From Phalacrocorax aristotelis (lineage: Eukaryota > Chordata > Aves > Suliformes > Phalacrocoracidae): 64,000 bases of DNA. The stretch's first letter is position 1. Every line of letters starts with the position of its first letter. Position numbers and translations under genes: made by a program. Positions 37,823 through 49,434 of the stretch are shown piece after piece. Location of the stretch: the NCBI RefSeq assembly GCF_949628215.1, contig NC_134280.1, positions 13,651,795 through 13,715,794 of the forward strand, written 5' to 3'. The notes beneath the pieces were generated by a model. The model searched no databases, had not been told where the DNA came from, and saw only the letters and a program-made list of their open reading frames with translations.

Positions 37823-40800
37823 GTAACATGATCTGTGGGGTCATCTGAAAGCAGTTCCCTTGTTAACGATCTGGTCTCTCTCCTGATATGTACATTTAAC
37901 TCCCGTAGCATAAATATGCTGTTGGCAGAGCCTTTCATCTTAGGGTCTCTGGTAGCTACATGGACATGTCTTTAAACTCTTGAGTTTAAACTCCATCTTT
38001 GCGTGGGATTAAACATCAAAAGGCATTTTTATCTAGACTTTACCTTTTTGTACACCTTAATCCTGTCCAGACAGCATCAAGTAGTAGTCCTGACACCCAA
38101 TTTCCCATCCCATTTTATTTCTGTAAGAAATTGTTGAAAGATCTTTTTTTTAATACCTGTGAAAAGTAGAGGACAGCAGAGGGATACAAAGTACTAATAT
38201 GATTCCTTTGAAAAAAGATGTAGGGTCTGTCTCACCACTGCAGGACATCAATTTAGGTAGTGTGACATGCAGCAACAAGAGCTTTCACTTGCTGCCTGTA
38301 TGTAGTGAACTAGCAAACAAATGAGGGCAAGATGGCTGCTATGAGTCTTTAACCACCCTCTAGAGACCAGCACAGGCAGCAAGTGAAAGTACTTGCAAAT
38401 ACTGTCCTGACAACTCAGACAGCGAAGCAGTGACAGAAGATACTTGTGTAAAACCTTTCTCCCTCTTCTTCAGCCAGGGTTTTCCCCTTCTCTGGGTAAG
38501 GTGTTCACAAGGACTGCTTTCTCTATCCTGGTTTTAGTCACTGCAGTCCTATTACTTCCTGCCTGCGAAAGAAGGAATCCCTTTCTATGCAGCAGGTGGC
38601 CCAACAGGAATTAGCGAAGTTCTGGAAGCTAGGAATTTGGGGCAGTTATCTCTGTCTTGTCACTAGATAAGACTGATGGGAAAAGGAGGGGTAAGTGTTG
38701 GAGGAGTGATTTGTTTCCATATGCTTCATGTTCAGGACTGGCTTCACCAAGAATTACATTTGACTCGGTTCCTGGCTGCTTCTGACATTCACAGATGTGG
38801 TGTGTGAAATGCCAGGGCATCAACCTTGTACACTGACTTGGTATTTCTGGAATGCTCTAGCTCTGAGACTGGACTCTGGTTTTAGACAAGATGATAGTGA
38901 CTTCTGCACAGGAATGCAATTAGTTCTGAAAGAAATTCTGTGGAGCTGAAGCTCCCCATGTAGACAGAGCCAGAGTGACGAGCAGAAATACTTCTGCAAC
39001 TTTATAATCCAAAGGGAAGTAGGTGGTGTCAGAGCCCTGAATGCTTCCTTCAGCTGTCCAGCCCAGCCTTTGTGCTTGTGTTCTAGAGTGTGAAGACCCA
39101 ATGAAGAAACAGGTGAGAAAGTCATGGTATGCAACCATTTTCACTGAGTAGGCTATTTTTATCATTGGTGTAAAATCAACTATGCAGAATGGCACAAAGC
39201 GTGAGTGGGAGTGTATGAACAGCTGTCTCAGGGTAGATCAAAGGTTTGACTAGTATCTGAAGCCTGAGGTGCATGCATAGCAAAGTACACAGGGGCTACA
39301 TGTGCATATGATCTTTCTTCCTACTACTCTCCCAGCTTCCAAACACTTTCTGCCCAGGGCCTTTATGGTTTCAGTGTGTTTTCTGTCCTTTTAATATCTG
39401 CAGTGGGTTTTGTTTCTGTGAATGTGTTCAGTCTCCCTAGCTGGATTTGTTAAAACATGTGAGGTGATTTTATTAAGACCAAAACAGTAATGGATCTTAA
39501 AATGAGAATGACAGTAGTTCCAGTATTAGAGAGGTTGTTTCATGTGAAGGACCCACCCTGGCCTGTTTATTTTCCATGGTAATAATAATTAATGGTAAAG
39601 GTTGTAATTTCTTCAGGATAGCAGGAGGAAGACAAATCTGTTGGCAGTGCCAAAGTACTGGTTAGTGGGAAACTCCAGTTTCCTTTGTCTGGAAATCTCT
39701 CAATTTTCCATAATTTTCTCCTGAATTTCTGCCTGAATATTCATTTATAACTCAACCTGATTCTCATTGCAGAGGTGGGATACATTTTGTCTGGATGTTT
39801 TGGGTTCTAAATTATTATCACTGACATCCAGACCACATTTTTTATAAGTTTCAAATTAAATGAGTTTTCTATGTTTCAAAAGAAATGAAAGCTGGGGGTG
39901 TGGTCCCACTTCTACAGATGCTGAACTTGGCAAACCTTTGATGGAGATGTTGTGGTGGTGTATCACACAATAAAATACCTGAAATTGTCTTCTCTTTCTA
40001 GTGTTTCTGTGTAAGTGTTACAGTTTCAGAAAGCAGTTTTCTTTGGTAAGTTAACTGCCTTCCTAGTAATTAATAGTTAATTACTTAAGACTCATTCAAA
40101 TGGCTTAATATTTAATGAGTGAAGATTTGATTTTCAGCTTCTTAATTATGGCTGCTTTAGCCCCCTCATAGGTCACTGGATACCTTTAACTTAGCTTGTA
40201 GTTTTGGCAGGGAAGCGGTGTTGAGATCTAGGTGGAAATCCTGTATGCATGTCAATATATAGTCTACTTTCTGAGCTTGTTTAAGCAGCGAATTGTTCAG
40301 GATAAGGACAGGTAAAGACATGGAGTTCCTGTCTGTGAAATGGGGGACAAGGTGACAACAAAATCTGCACAAGGAAGCAAAGGGCAAGACTAACAAAGAA
40401 GGTTTCTGAAAAGAGTGATGGGGTCTATCTGGGATGACACCGGGATGGTGGGTACAATAACAGCTTTCCATAACAGAGAACTCCAAGTCTGAAAGGCAGG
40501 TGCCAGCAGGGAAGGAGCAGACACAAATGTTTCCATTAGTCAGAAAGAGTTTGGAACATGCGGGAAGGGTTGAGAACTGCTGGCCGGGACAATAACACAA
40601 CCATGAAGAATCCCCTAGAGAATGTGAAGGAAAGCAGGAGCATTTCCAGTTGTACACCATACACCCAGTGCCTCTGCTTCCATGAGATTCAGAGATGATG
40701 GCCCAGAGGTTTAGAAGGACATTCAGAAAGAACTTGTCTTCCCTGCACTGGCCTAAGCACATTATCTATCCTGGAGAGAACAGGGAAAACTGACACCAAC

Positions 40801-43800
40801 CCCAGGCAGAAAACTCCTATATCAATACGTGATTTGATCCCACAGAAGGAAACATGCCAGAGTCCCCCCTTCTGCAGCTCTGCAGGAGAGCAGAGGGAAC
40901 TGCTTGAGCAGGCATTGGTGTAGACCTGTTGGCAGCCCAAATCTCTGCCAGGGGAAAGGGACTGGAGGAAGGGGCAATATCCCTTTTTCTTGGCAATGTT
41001 TCCTCTTTCTCCTAAGCCAGGGGCAAAGGTTAAAGGAGCAGCCCTAAGCTTTGGTTCTGCTTGAAATCTGCTTGTATCATCCCTGTTTTGTCTACATCCC
41101 TCTGATCACCCTGGTGGTGCGGTGCACAGCGACTGCTCTGTGGAGCAGCACTTACCCCCATGTGGCATGGCCAGTACATCATGCGGGAGGGTTCTAATCA
41201 GAACTAGAAGTAGAGCAGTCAAACCAGGGATGAAGAAATCTCCTTTCACACAATGTGGGCTCTGCATCATTGCCTTTCTTACCTCTAGCTGACCAACCAT
41301 GGGGTGGGATGAATTTCTCAGTCTCCAGTCACACCTTAGCGCAGCTCTCTGGGTAGTATTGGCTCTTATTCCACTGCAGGTCACATCTGGAGATTTTTTT
41401 AAAAATATCCCTATTGGGTTACAGAAACCTCAATAGGCAATGGCATCTGGTCTGCAGACCTTACCAGCAGAGAGCTGCTGCCAGCTTCACTCAGAGAAGC
41501 AGTAATATTCTGGAGTACTTGCCATGTTTAAGTGGATGACCTTGAAGCACTGTAAAAATGACAAATGAAAGTTCAGCTTTTCTCTGAGAGTATGGTCTGT
41601 ATGGTGGGTTGTGGTATGATCAAGAGAAGACAATATTCTAGTTCTGAGCTCTGCTGTGGGGTGACACATCCTGCTGCCTCTGTGTGTCAGCATGGTCCCT
41701 TCTTTCTGCATGTTACAACCAGAAGCTGTTTGAGCAGGAGCAGCTTTTGGAAGTGGTGGTTTTCTGACAGTGGCAGATCCACTTCAAGAGCTTTCTTGCT
41801 CCTTGACCTCTGCCTTCCCTCCCACAGGTGTGCCCAGCTGAACTGTTCATGCTTTACTCGACTCAGTGAAATATTGATGAAATGATGTGGCTGGGAATAC
41901 CTGAGGGAGGATATTTTTTTTAAACCCAGATCATTTCAAGACTGGTTTTAGATCATGGCCCCACAGAAAGTTACACTGGACTGCTGAAGGAGTCATACCC
42001 CAAATGTGGCTGTGGACAGGAGGGAGGAAGGAGATGGGAACCTCTTAAGCTGGACCAGACCAGGACAGTAGCATAGTAGGACCATGGCCTTGCTGTGTGC
42101 CTGCGCTGCTCTTACTGCAAGCCTGTAAGGGGGATAATGCAGTCTGTACTACAGACTGCTTGGTGACATTGCTGATGTTGGTATCCCCTTTCTACAGGCT
42201 GGGTAAAAGAGGCCTGGAGGAGTGAGGTGACACTTCCAAATCCACCTGGCAGGGAGTTAGCACAGCAAAAGGTAAAAGCTAGGAACCTGCTGTTAGCACT
42301 GTTCTGTTGCTGTGCAGCCATGGCTAAACTCTTTTTAACTTGGTAAATCCTCTGGTAATGTCAGCTGGGATCTGGAAGCATAAATGGAGGAAGATGAAAA
42401 AGCATCAGCTGGAAAGTTGCAAACCAACTTTTCTGGCCTGACAACGGAGCTGGTGTGTGTTCTGGGAGATTTGTTCCCTCTTCAGAAATTTCAGTGTTGG
42501 CTGATGGTTTGTTATTGGAGCCAACTGTCATTCATTGTAAAGAAAATGCCCATCTGTCTCTTGTTTGCTTGTTGCTGACAGTGTTGGAATTGCATATTAG
42601 CAGTATGACCTACCAGCGTAAGTTCACAAGTGAAGCCTTTAAGAAGCAGCAGATTTTTGTCATGGGAGACTTTTAATAAGCACAAAATACATGCATAACC
42701 TGAAATATATTCCAGACATGGGCTTCCTCTGTGTAGAAGCATCCATATCCAATCCCAATAATGTTTTTTTTTTAAAGGAATCCAAGCCCATAAAAATCAA
42801 GTAAACCCAAAATGAAAAAAATAATATTCTCCCAAGCAGGCTTCATTATGCATGGAAATAAGGTTTCTTAGAGAGTCTGTTAAAAAAAATGTATCACAAG
42901 TTGTATCACAAACTACAGCTTGTCAACTGCTCTGTCAAGTCAGTGGTTTTGCACCAGATTCTGTCTGTCTGGAGAGGTGGTGGTGTCTACAGAGAGGGGA
43001 ACGTGGGGTTGGAACAGGCTGTCTGTATCAGCCAGGCCAAGCCCTTGTTAGGACCAGGCAGCTGTGAATATGAACACCCCAGAATTGCCAAGTGAGAACA
43101 ACAGACTCTGCCAGTCTTTTCAGGTCTCTTAAAGTACACCCAAAGGCCTGATCCTGGGTTCACTGAAAGCAGAGGGAACCTTTCCAGTTGTTTCAGTGGG
43201 TTTGGGATCATATGAGATGAAAAACAGAAGGAAAGCTCCTTTAATCCTCTAATCTCTTCAAAGTATTATGGTTTTTAGCAGGTGGTTTTCTTCCAGATGA
43301 GCAATATGGTTTCTATGTTGACAACGTCTCTTTAAATAGTAGCAAATATGGATTTGGCCTGCTTAGAAAGAGGTTTTTCTGGTCCCTGTGGGAGAACGTC
43401 ATGTTTTATGGACACAAAAAAAACATGTGAACACCCAAGACTTGATATCCCAGGCTGATGCTGGCATAAGTGCAATTACCCAATTTGCACCACTATAATT
43501 GAGCTGTGTTCAGAGCCCCTGAAACACAGGCATAACCATTCATGCCAACCAGTCTAGATTCCTGCCTGTGCTTTCGCTGAACTGTTGAGGCTGGTTGTTT
43601 GAAGCTGGGCTTGCTGCTCAGTCACATCTGTGTCAGGAACAGCAGGTGAACTGCATACGTGATGTTCATCAGTCTGCTTCTTCCCCTGCAGCTGCAATGC
43701 TGAGACTGCTGCCAAATCCCCCTCCAAGGGACAGTGTGATCTGAGGGAGGCTGATATCCCACCTCTGGAGGACAGCCAGCAGCCCACAGCGATGTCCATG

Positions 43801-46800
43801 GCAACAGAGGCCTGGGAGGACAAGCCAAGCAATGAGACATCCAGCGACACTCCACCTGCAGGGAATGTAAGGGAGAGGAATTTCCCTCTCATCTTGGGCA
43901 TGTGTTCAGGATGTTTTTCTTGTCAGAAGTGCTAAAGGATCCCTTCGTTGTAGGAGCTGGGCAGGCTGGGAGCCTGGGGTCTGAAATCACACCAACTCCG
44001 ATGAGTGATTAAGCTCTGTTAGAAGCATTTCTAGTGCCCTTTTTATTACAGTTAATGAAACAGGAGTCAGTTTTGTGCCCGCGCCTATCTGCCACTGCAT
44101 CTTTTGCAGAGAGTTCAGCAATCACCCCTTCATGGCCTTCAGTGTGCCACTAGCCCCTTATTGCTGGACCGTCCAGGAGATCAGATGGACTGCCTCCTAG
44201 TGCCCACTTGGTCAAACCACTAATGTAGGCAAGGCGTAGAGGCTGGAGTTCCTGATCCTGCAGTGCTGAAATGTTCACAGAACAGAGGCAAGCTAGCTCA
44301 GATCCCTGGAGGACAGGCTCAGCCCCCACTTTAGGCCCTTAGCCAGGGCTGTGCTGTTGACTTCTTCACAGTTATTTGACAGCCATAAACCAGCCACCAC
44401 AGAGCCACTGTACTCAGAGCTACAGAACAGCAAAGGGAGAGGGGTCCTTGGTGTTAGGACTAAGCAAGAGGGGCCTGTGGGGACAGATTTCCTAATGATC
44501 ATGTAGCAGAGCTGCATTTACAATCCCACTGCTGATAAGTTTCCTTTTCTCTCCTTTGGCAACTAAAGTCCAGTGGCTGCAAACCAGGTGCTGCTTTGAC
44601 CACTGCCTTGCTCCAAACCCACTTGCCTTTCTTGCAGACCCCCAGTCCTGGCTGCCGCCGATCCAGCTCTGACATCGTCCATGAGAGCATGGATGGTGCC
44701 AAGGCCCAGCGGGAGTGCCGGCTGCGGCCGCACTTCAGTGACCCTATGCCGACAGACTCAGTGAAGAGGAAGCAGCTGGAGCTGAAGATTGCAGCTGCAG
44801 CACGGCAGCATGCACAGAAGCGCCGGCAGGAGCGAGACTATGGTAGCCACATTCTGCACACTCATAGGGGACTGTTCGGCCAGATGCTGAGCCCCGCTAT
44901 CCTGGTGTAAATATGGAGTGACCCCAATGACCTGGGGGAGGGAAGCATTCCGGGTTTAACCCAGGCATGCAAGAAATCAGGATCTACTCTGCTGTGTCTC
45001 CCAGGATCTCCCTGCCTGGCAGATGGCAGGGGAAGAGAGAGCTCAAATGAGTTCACGTGTATAGGCAGTGCAGGGATGACAGGCCCTGGGCTTTGCATGG
45101 GCACCATTTACTTCTGACTCTCACCAGTCTCAGTGGCAAAACAGGAGAGGGGACAGCTAACAGCCCTGCTTTCTCCAGATCTCCCCCACCAGGGTTCCTA
45201 CCACTCATGGCTGTGCCAGCTTGAGCTCTTCAGGTGAGCTCTGTGCTGCTGGCGGTGTCTGTAATGATTTGTGTCTCTTCTCAGGTCCAGTGGTAGCAAA
45301 AGCCAACCTTGGCCATGGTGGCAGCTTTGATGAGACCCGCCGCACCCCACGTGGCTCCCTCCGCTCCAGACATCACTGGAGCAATGTCAGCAGCCTTAGC
45401 ACAGACAGCGGGATTGTTGGCGTGAATGATGTCCGGGATGACCTGGATCCCAGTGAGGCCACCCGGACCAAGTCAGCAGATGTGGAGAGGGCAGACAGTG
45501 GCATTGGCCAGATGCCAGCCAGAAAGTGGAGGAACAGGGCATCTGAAACGCTGAGCTCCCTGCAGGCCTGGGAAGCCCACCGTCCCTGCACCGACTGTGG
45601 AGAAAGGGACCTCCCAGTGGAGACGGATGTTCAGAACTGCAATCAGAGGCGGGCTGACCTCTGCGAGAAGTGCCACAAGCGCAGGACAGAGCGCAAGGAG
45701 TCTGTGCTGGAGTTTGTCAACACGGAGGCCAGCTACGGAGAGGACCTGCGCATCATTAAAGAGGAGTTCTACCTCCCCATGCAGGCAGCTGGGCTGCTGA
45801 GCCAGGAGCAGCTCCTGGGCATCTTCAGCAACATCCAGGAGCTCATCGACCTCAATGAGAACTTCCTGGAGGTACTCCAGGAAGAGATCGATCAGGCCTT
45901 TGACCAGGTATGATGCTGCGTGCTCTACAGGGGCTGGACCAGGCAGACAGGAATAGGTTTTGCGTTAGTGAGGCAGCATAGATAGAGCACGTGATCAGGA
46001 GGGATCAGACTCCTGGGTCCTGGTCATCTGCCCAGTCCCTGCTTCCCTCAGCTATTATAAACCAGTGATTTCCATAGGCCTGTGCCAGTTCACAGCTGCT
46101 GGCCTTGCTCTCTGCTGTGGTAACACCGCTGACATTAGCAGGCCATCAGCAGTCTAGCTCATTTATCCCATTAACAGGATCTAACTGTCCCATTACCAAA
46201 GTTAGCTTTAAGCCCATTAGCTTGGACACTGATAGGTGTGTGACCATAGGGACACAGAGCTCAGCTTGGTCTGGTCACCAGAGGGATGAAGGGGACCAAG
46301 CTCACAATCGTGCTCTTACCCAACCCTGAGATGGCTTGTTTCAGGCTGGCTTGGGTGTATTTGCCTTGGGTTGCAGTTCATTGCAGCTTGCCTCTAGGCT
46401 GGCTGCAGGGCCAGGCAGCACAGGCTGCTCCCTGCTCTGGTGAGAGTTGGCCGTTACAACTCTGTGTACCATTTGCTTCTACTGATGTGCTCTGCCTTGC
46501 ACAAGGGATTCCCTACCCCATGAGCATGGTGGTCAGAAGGCAGAGAAATAGAAATGAGGGTCTAGAGCAGCAGGCAGTCACTGCAAAGGACACATAAGCA
46601 GCTCCAAGCCCTCCTTTCTTCAAGAAACCAAACACACGTGTTGCTGTATCAGTCTCACCAGGATGTTTTGTTCTCTAGGAAACACACCCCTCCTTTCCCT
46701 CTTCGAAACCCTGCATGTCAGACTGAGCGACACACCTCAAAAACTGGCAACTTTGACAACCACTCTCATGCACCTGGCACAGTGAAGACAGATGTGCACT

Positions 46801-49434
46801 GTGGGTGTGATGTCCCCTGTGAATAATTTATTGAGACAATGGCTTCTACAAACAGCCGTGGGTTTCCCTGTCTTCTCCTCCATGTTGCCCTTTGCAGTTA
46901 GAACTCAGTACTGCACCAAAAAGCAGCCAGGAGCCAGAAAGAGACCTGCTCCCTCTCTCGCTGCGCAAATGAGTAGTGATTGCAGAGCATGTCAGCATAC
47001 ACTTAGACAAAGCTAAGAGCATTATGTGGCACCAGGTTCTTACTATTCCCTTATTTTATTACACATCCAGAAATCAGAGAACAATTTACCATGAAATTTA
47101 TTTTTCACTTGTCTATCAAAGTAGCCAGTAAGAGCACAGCTGAAGGAGACTCCTTCCCAGCCAGACCAGTGGCTGAGAACAACTGCAGAAGTGCGGTGTC
47201 TGTTACCTGAGTTACAGGCCTTCTCTGCCCATTTGCTCCTAAAAGCTCTCTGTTCATTTTTGCACTGCTGCGTAAGCCTGCGTAAGCAGACCTGCCGGCA
47301 AGAAGGGCCCCAGCACACCCTCCTGACTAGCAGGCTCACTCTGGCCTCTGGCCTTTGAGTCCTTGCTCTGGTGAGCTGGCCAAGCCCACAGAAGCAGAGA
47401 AGACGTCTCTTTATGTGTAGAAGAGCAAGCAGTTAGACTAGCTTTCTTTCCCCTCCCTACACACCACTTCCCCCTGGACTTGCAGGGACTGCCCTCCCAC
47501 CAGGAAGGGTGAGCCCAGTTCCACCTTCGGTCTGGTGTTCACCAGGTCCTGCAGTAGGTTCATGCTATAGGGCTGAACGCAGGTTCCATGCTTGTGCCTC
47601 TCCCGAGCTAACCCAGCAGGGGCTCTATTGCATGCTTGCAGGGTGATGACGACCTCATGACCGTGTGCATCGGTGAAATATTTCTAGAGTTTGTCAACAT
47701 GCTGCCAGCCTTTCAGACCTACTGTCTTCAGCAGTCCTCCTCTGTGAACATGCTCAACACGCTGGAGAAGGAGAAAGAGTTGCTCAGGTGAGAAAAGGGC
47801 TGAGCGTATTCTTCCACGCTTTGGGGATGGGAAGGCACCAAGCTAAGGGCGAAGCCTTTGTCAGCTCAACTAGATCAAAGTTTTGAGGCTAATGTTCTTC
47901 AGTGATGAGCTGCTGTCTCTTGGTGTGAGCATATTAATTTACTCTCCAAAATATATTAACCTCTTGATATCTCCACTGAGGCAGCCAGTTGTTCCCCAGC
48001 TATATACTGTATTTTGTGGTACCATTTGCCCACTGACCACTGGGCTGAACTGTCACCGAATAACACCCAGCTGAGAACAGCTCTCGGTCCCTGTGCCAGA
48101 GCACAGTTTGGATTTCCACTGGGGAAAGCCACTGTGTGAAGCATGTGTGACTTGAACTTGTTCCCCGTTCCTAGCCCTGGCCTACTGGGCAACGTCAGGC
48201 GAGTCACTTCTCTCTTTCCACTGCAGAGCATAAAATGATGACGGTACCAAATTCTTGTTTAAAGTGCTTGCTAATCTAATGATGAAAGGAGCTACAAATT
48301 AATGTGATCTGATACAAGCTGATGTATCTGCCTTTGGCCTACATCAGTGTGTACCAGAGAAAGATCACACCCTCTTTGTTTTACAATGATCTAGTAGAAG
48401 TCTGCCAGGATGTTACGTGCTAGTGTCCCAGGCATCTCATCACTGTTCTGCAGCTGAGTGCAGCTGCAGAAATTGTTGTTAGTTTTTGAGAAGACAGAAT
48501 TCACAAGGCTGTTAAAACCAGAGTGGGGGCTGCAGTGCCCAGCAGCTGTCAGCACCACACTGTTCATTTGCATTTAGGATTGCAGCACCTGCTGGCAGAA
48601 CAACCAGTGTTTCATCCCCTCTTCTTAAATCCCTGCAGAATATTCCTCAATGTCTCCCAGAACGACAACACAGCACTGCGGCGAATGAACTTGAGGTCCT
48701 TCCTGATGGCCCCTTTGCAAAGAGTCACCAAGTACCCCCTGCTGCTCAGCAGAATCATCAAGGCCACCACCGAGTACCACCCAGATCATGGCAGCCTGCG
48801 GGAGGCCAAGAGCCGCATTGAGTCCCACCTGGAGCACATCAACATGAAAACCAAGCAGGAGGGGAACACATGGACCCTCCGCTCCTTTCGCCAGGACAGC
48901 AAGAAGAAGAGGGAAGTCATCAACATAGAGATGAGAGAAACTGCCCTCAAAACTGTAGGTTGGCTGCGGGAGGAAACTCGATTTGTGATGGAGGGGTCTC
49001 TGCAGCTGGCCCAGCCCCCCGATGGCCAGTGGGTGAAGAAAGGTAGCAAGACCCTGAAGTTCCAGAACATGCAGGTCCTCCTCCTGGTGAACATGAAGCG
49101 TGTGTCTGAATCCAGTCTGGAATCAGCCGAGCCAGGGCCGGTGAAGGACGCCGTGCTGGTACTCATCAGGGACAAAAATAATGGGAAGTTCCATTTGCTC
49201 AGGGAGCCCTTGAGGCTGAGTAATTGCATCGTCTCCACTGATCCTGACTGCGATGATACTTTTGAACTCATTGAGATCAGGCGGGAGGCGTTTGTGTTCC
49301 GTGACAGCGACCGGGCACGGACTCACCACTGGTTCAGGCAGATCAGGCGGTACTCGAGGGAGCTGGGCTCCTGGAAGAAACGTCGGAACGCACTGCCCAA
49401 CATCATGATCAGCACCCCTCACACCAGGCCCTGA
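36217..49434 (+). CDS. DH-PH Rho guanine nucleotide exchange factor (PLEKHG-like), six well-supported coding exons
   Basis: Six exons (36217-37822, 43692-43866, 44638-44842, 45285-45907, 47642-47787, 48639-49434) have GT/AG borders and fully compatible phases, and run into a TGA at 49432-49434. With the 5' exons at 3857 and 4408 the product is 1212 residues, which is the numbering used here. Order: a long, mostly disordered N-terminal half; a CxxC patch (C251, C254, then C261, C265, C266); a basic helical stretch around 650-690; a Cys cluster (C793, C796, C810, C818, C821); a DH domain about 830-1020 with CR1-like SVLEFVNTEASYGEDL and the CR3 hallmark LMAPLQRVTKYPLLL (970-984); and a PH domain about 1062-1190 ending in the conserved Trp at 1179. 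DH domains catalyse GDP/GTP exchange on Rho-family GTPases, and the PH domain helps membrane targeting and DH activity. The tandem DH-PH with little after it resembles the PLEKHG group, perhaps PLEKHG7, but I cannot prove orthology. GTPase specificity is not readable from sequence. Confidence 0.93.
37823..43691 (+). other. RhoGEF intron (5.9 kb)
   Basis: The first codon after the donor is TAA. AT-rich stretches near 39560-39610 and 40060-40130 look like possible conserved regulatory DNA. An open frame of 198 codons on the - strand (40166-40762) has no recognised domain. A faint MIR-like piece lies at 42183-42270. Confidence 0.75.
42183..42270 (-). mobile_element. Possible ancient MIR-like fragment in RhoGEF intron
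   Basis: TATCCCCTTTCTACAGGCTG, AAGAGGCCTGGAGGAGTGAG and GTGACACTTCC follow the order of a reverse-oriented MIR 3' part. It is heavily diverged. Confidence 0.3.
43692..43866 (+). CDS. RhoGEF exon, linker (175 nt)
   Basis: The acceptor CTTCCCCTGCAG and donor GGGAAT|GTAAGG flank an exon that takes phase 2 and returns phase 0. The joining codon (AG+C) makes Ser. It encodes 58 residues, acidic and Pro/Ser-rich with no recognisable fold (contains SKGQCDLREADIPPLEDS). No stop occurs in this frame, and both neighbours demand this phase. It is probably a disordered linker. Confidence 0.85.
44638..44842 (+). CDS. RhoGEF exon, Ser-rich then basic helical segment (205 nt)
   Basis: The acceptor CCTTTCTTGCAG and donor GACTATG|GTAGCC give phase 0 in and phase 1 out. 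It encodes TPSPGCRRSSSDIVHESMDG (a likely phosphorylation-rich patch), then a strongly basic stretch with KRKQLELKIAAAARQHAQKR that should form a charged helix or coiled coil. Codon choice is GC-rich at third positions, unlike the flanking introns. Confidence 0.9.
45285..45907 (+). CDS. RhoGEF exon, Cys cluster and first part of the DH domain (623 nt)
   Basis: The acceptor GTGTCTCTTCTCAG and donor GACCAG|GTATGA give phase 1 in and phase 0 out. It encodes 207 residues. After a Ser-rich region come five cysteines spaced CxxC-x13-C-x7-CxxC (C793-C821), which could bind zinc. The DH domain then begins: RKESVLEFVNTEASYGEDL is CR1, the Rho-contacting helix. LLSQEQLLGIFSNIQELIDL follows, typical of the second DH helix. 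Confidence 0.95.
45965..46055 (+). mobile_element. Possible ancient MIR 5'-part-like fragment in RhoGEF intron
   Basis: AGGCAGCATAGATAGAGCAC, then GGATCAGACTCCTGGGTCCT, then TCTGCCCAGTCCCTG parallels the MIR head (agtagtatagtggttaagagc, ctggagtcagactgcctgggt). The fit is moderate. Confidence 0.35.
47642..47787 (+). CDS. RhoGEF exon, middle of the DH domain (146 nt)
   Basis: The acceptor GCATGCTTGCAG and donor TGCTCAG|GTGAGA give phase 0 in and phase 2 out. It encodes GDDDLMTVCIGEIFLEFVNM and then LPAFQTYCLQQSSSVNMLNT, matching the DH core helices where family members carry a 'G-F----Y--YC-N' type pattern. The frame is open and continuous with both neighbours. Confidence 0.94.
48160..48250 (+). 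mobile_element. Possible ancient MIR 3'-part-like fragment in RhoGEF intron
   Basis: CTGGGCAACGTCAGGCGAGT, CACTTCTCTCTTTCCACTGC and CATAAAATGATGACGGTACC match the MIR order (gggcaagtcacttaacctct, ctgtaaaatggggataatagtacc). It is the best of the ancient SINE candidates here, in the + orientation. Confidence 0.42.
48639..49434 (+). CDS. RhoGEF last coding exon: end of DH, whole PH domain, stop
   Basis: The acceptor CTTAAATCCCTGCAG completes the Arg codon AG+A. The exon holds the DH signature LMAPLQRVTKYPLLLSRI, a linker with EVINIEMRETALKTVGW, and a complete PH domain. PH strands include FVMEGSLQL, LKFQNMQVLLLVNM and VLVLIRDKNNGKFHLL, and the C-terminal helix has HHWFRQIRRY with the conserved Trp. 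The protein ends about 20 residues later (IMISTPHTRP, then TGA at 49432). Carrying half a DH and all of PH in one 796-nt coding exon is compact for this family. Confidence 0.96.

Larger units (their letters stand above)
43867..48638 (+). other. Smaller RhoGEF introns (between the exons at 43692 and 48639)
   Basis: Introns run 43867-44637, 44843-45284, 45908-47641 and 47788-48638, all GT...AG. They hold two MIR-like fragments (45965-46055 and 48160-48250) and no other recognised element. Confidence 0.85.

Noticed and set aside
44596-44910. ATG at 44596 and the open frame ending at 44910 as a separate small protein
   Set aside because: Only 44638-44842 lies between good splice sites; the rest is intron readthrough on both sides.
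48786-49271. 161-codon - strand frame opposite the DH-PH exon
   Set aside because: It is an antisense shadow of highly conserved + strand coding DNA.
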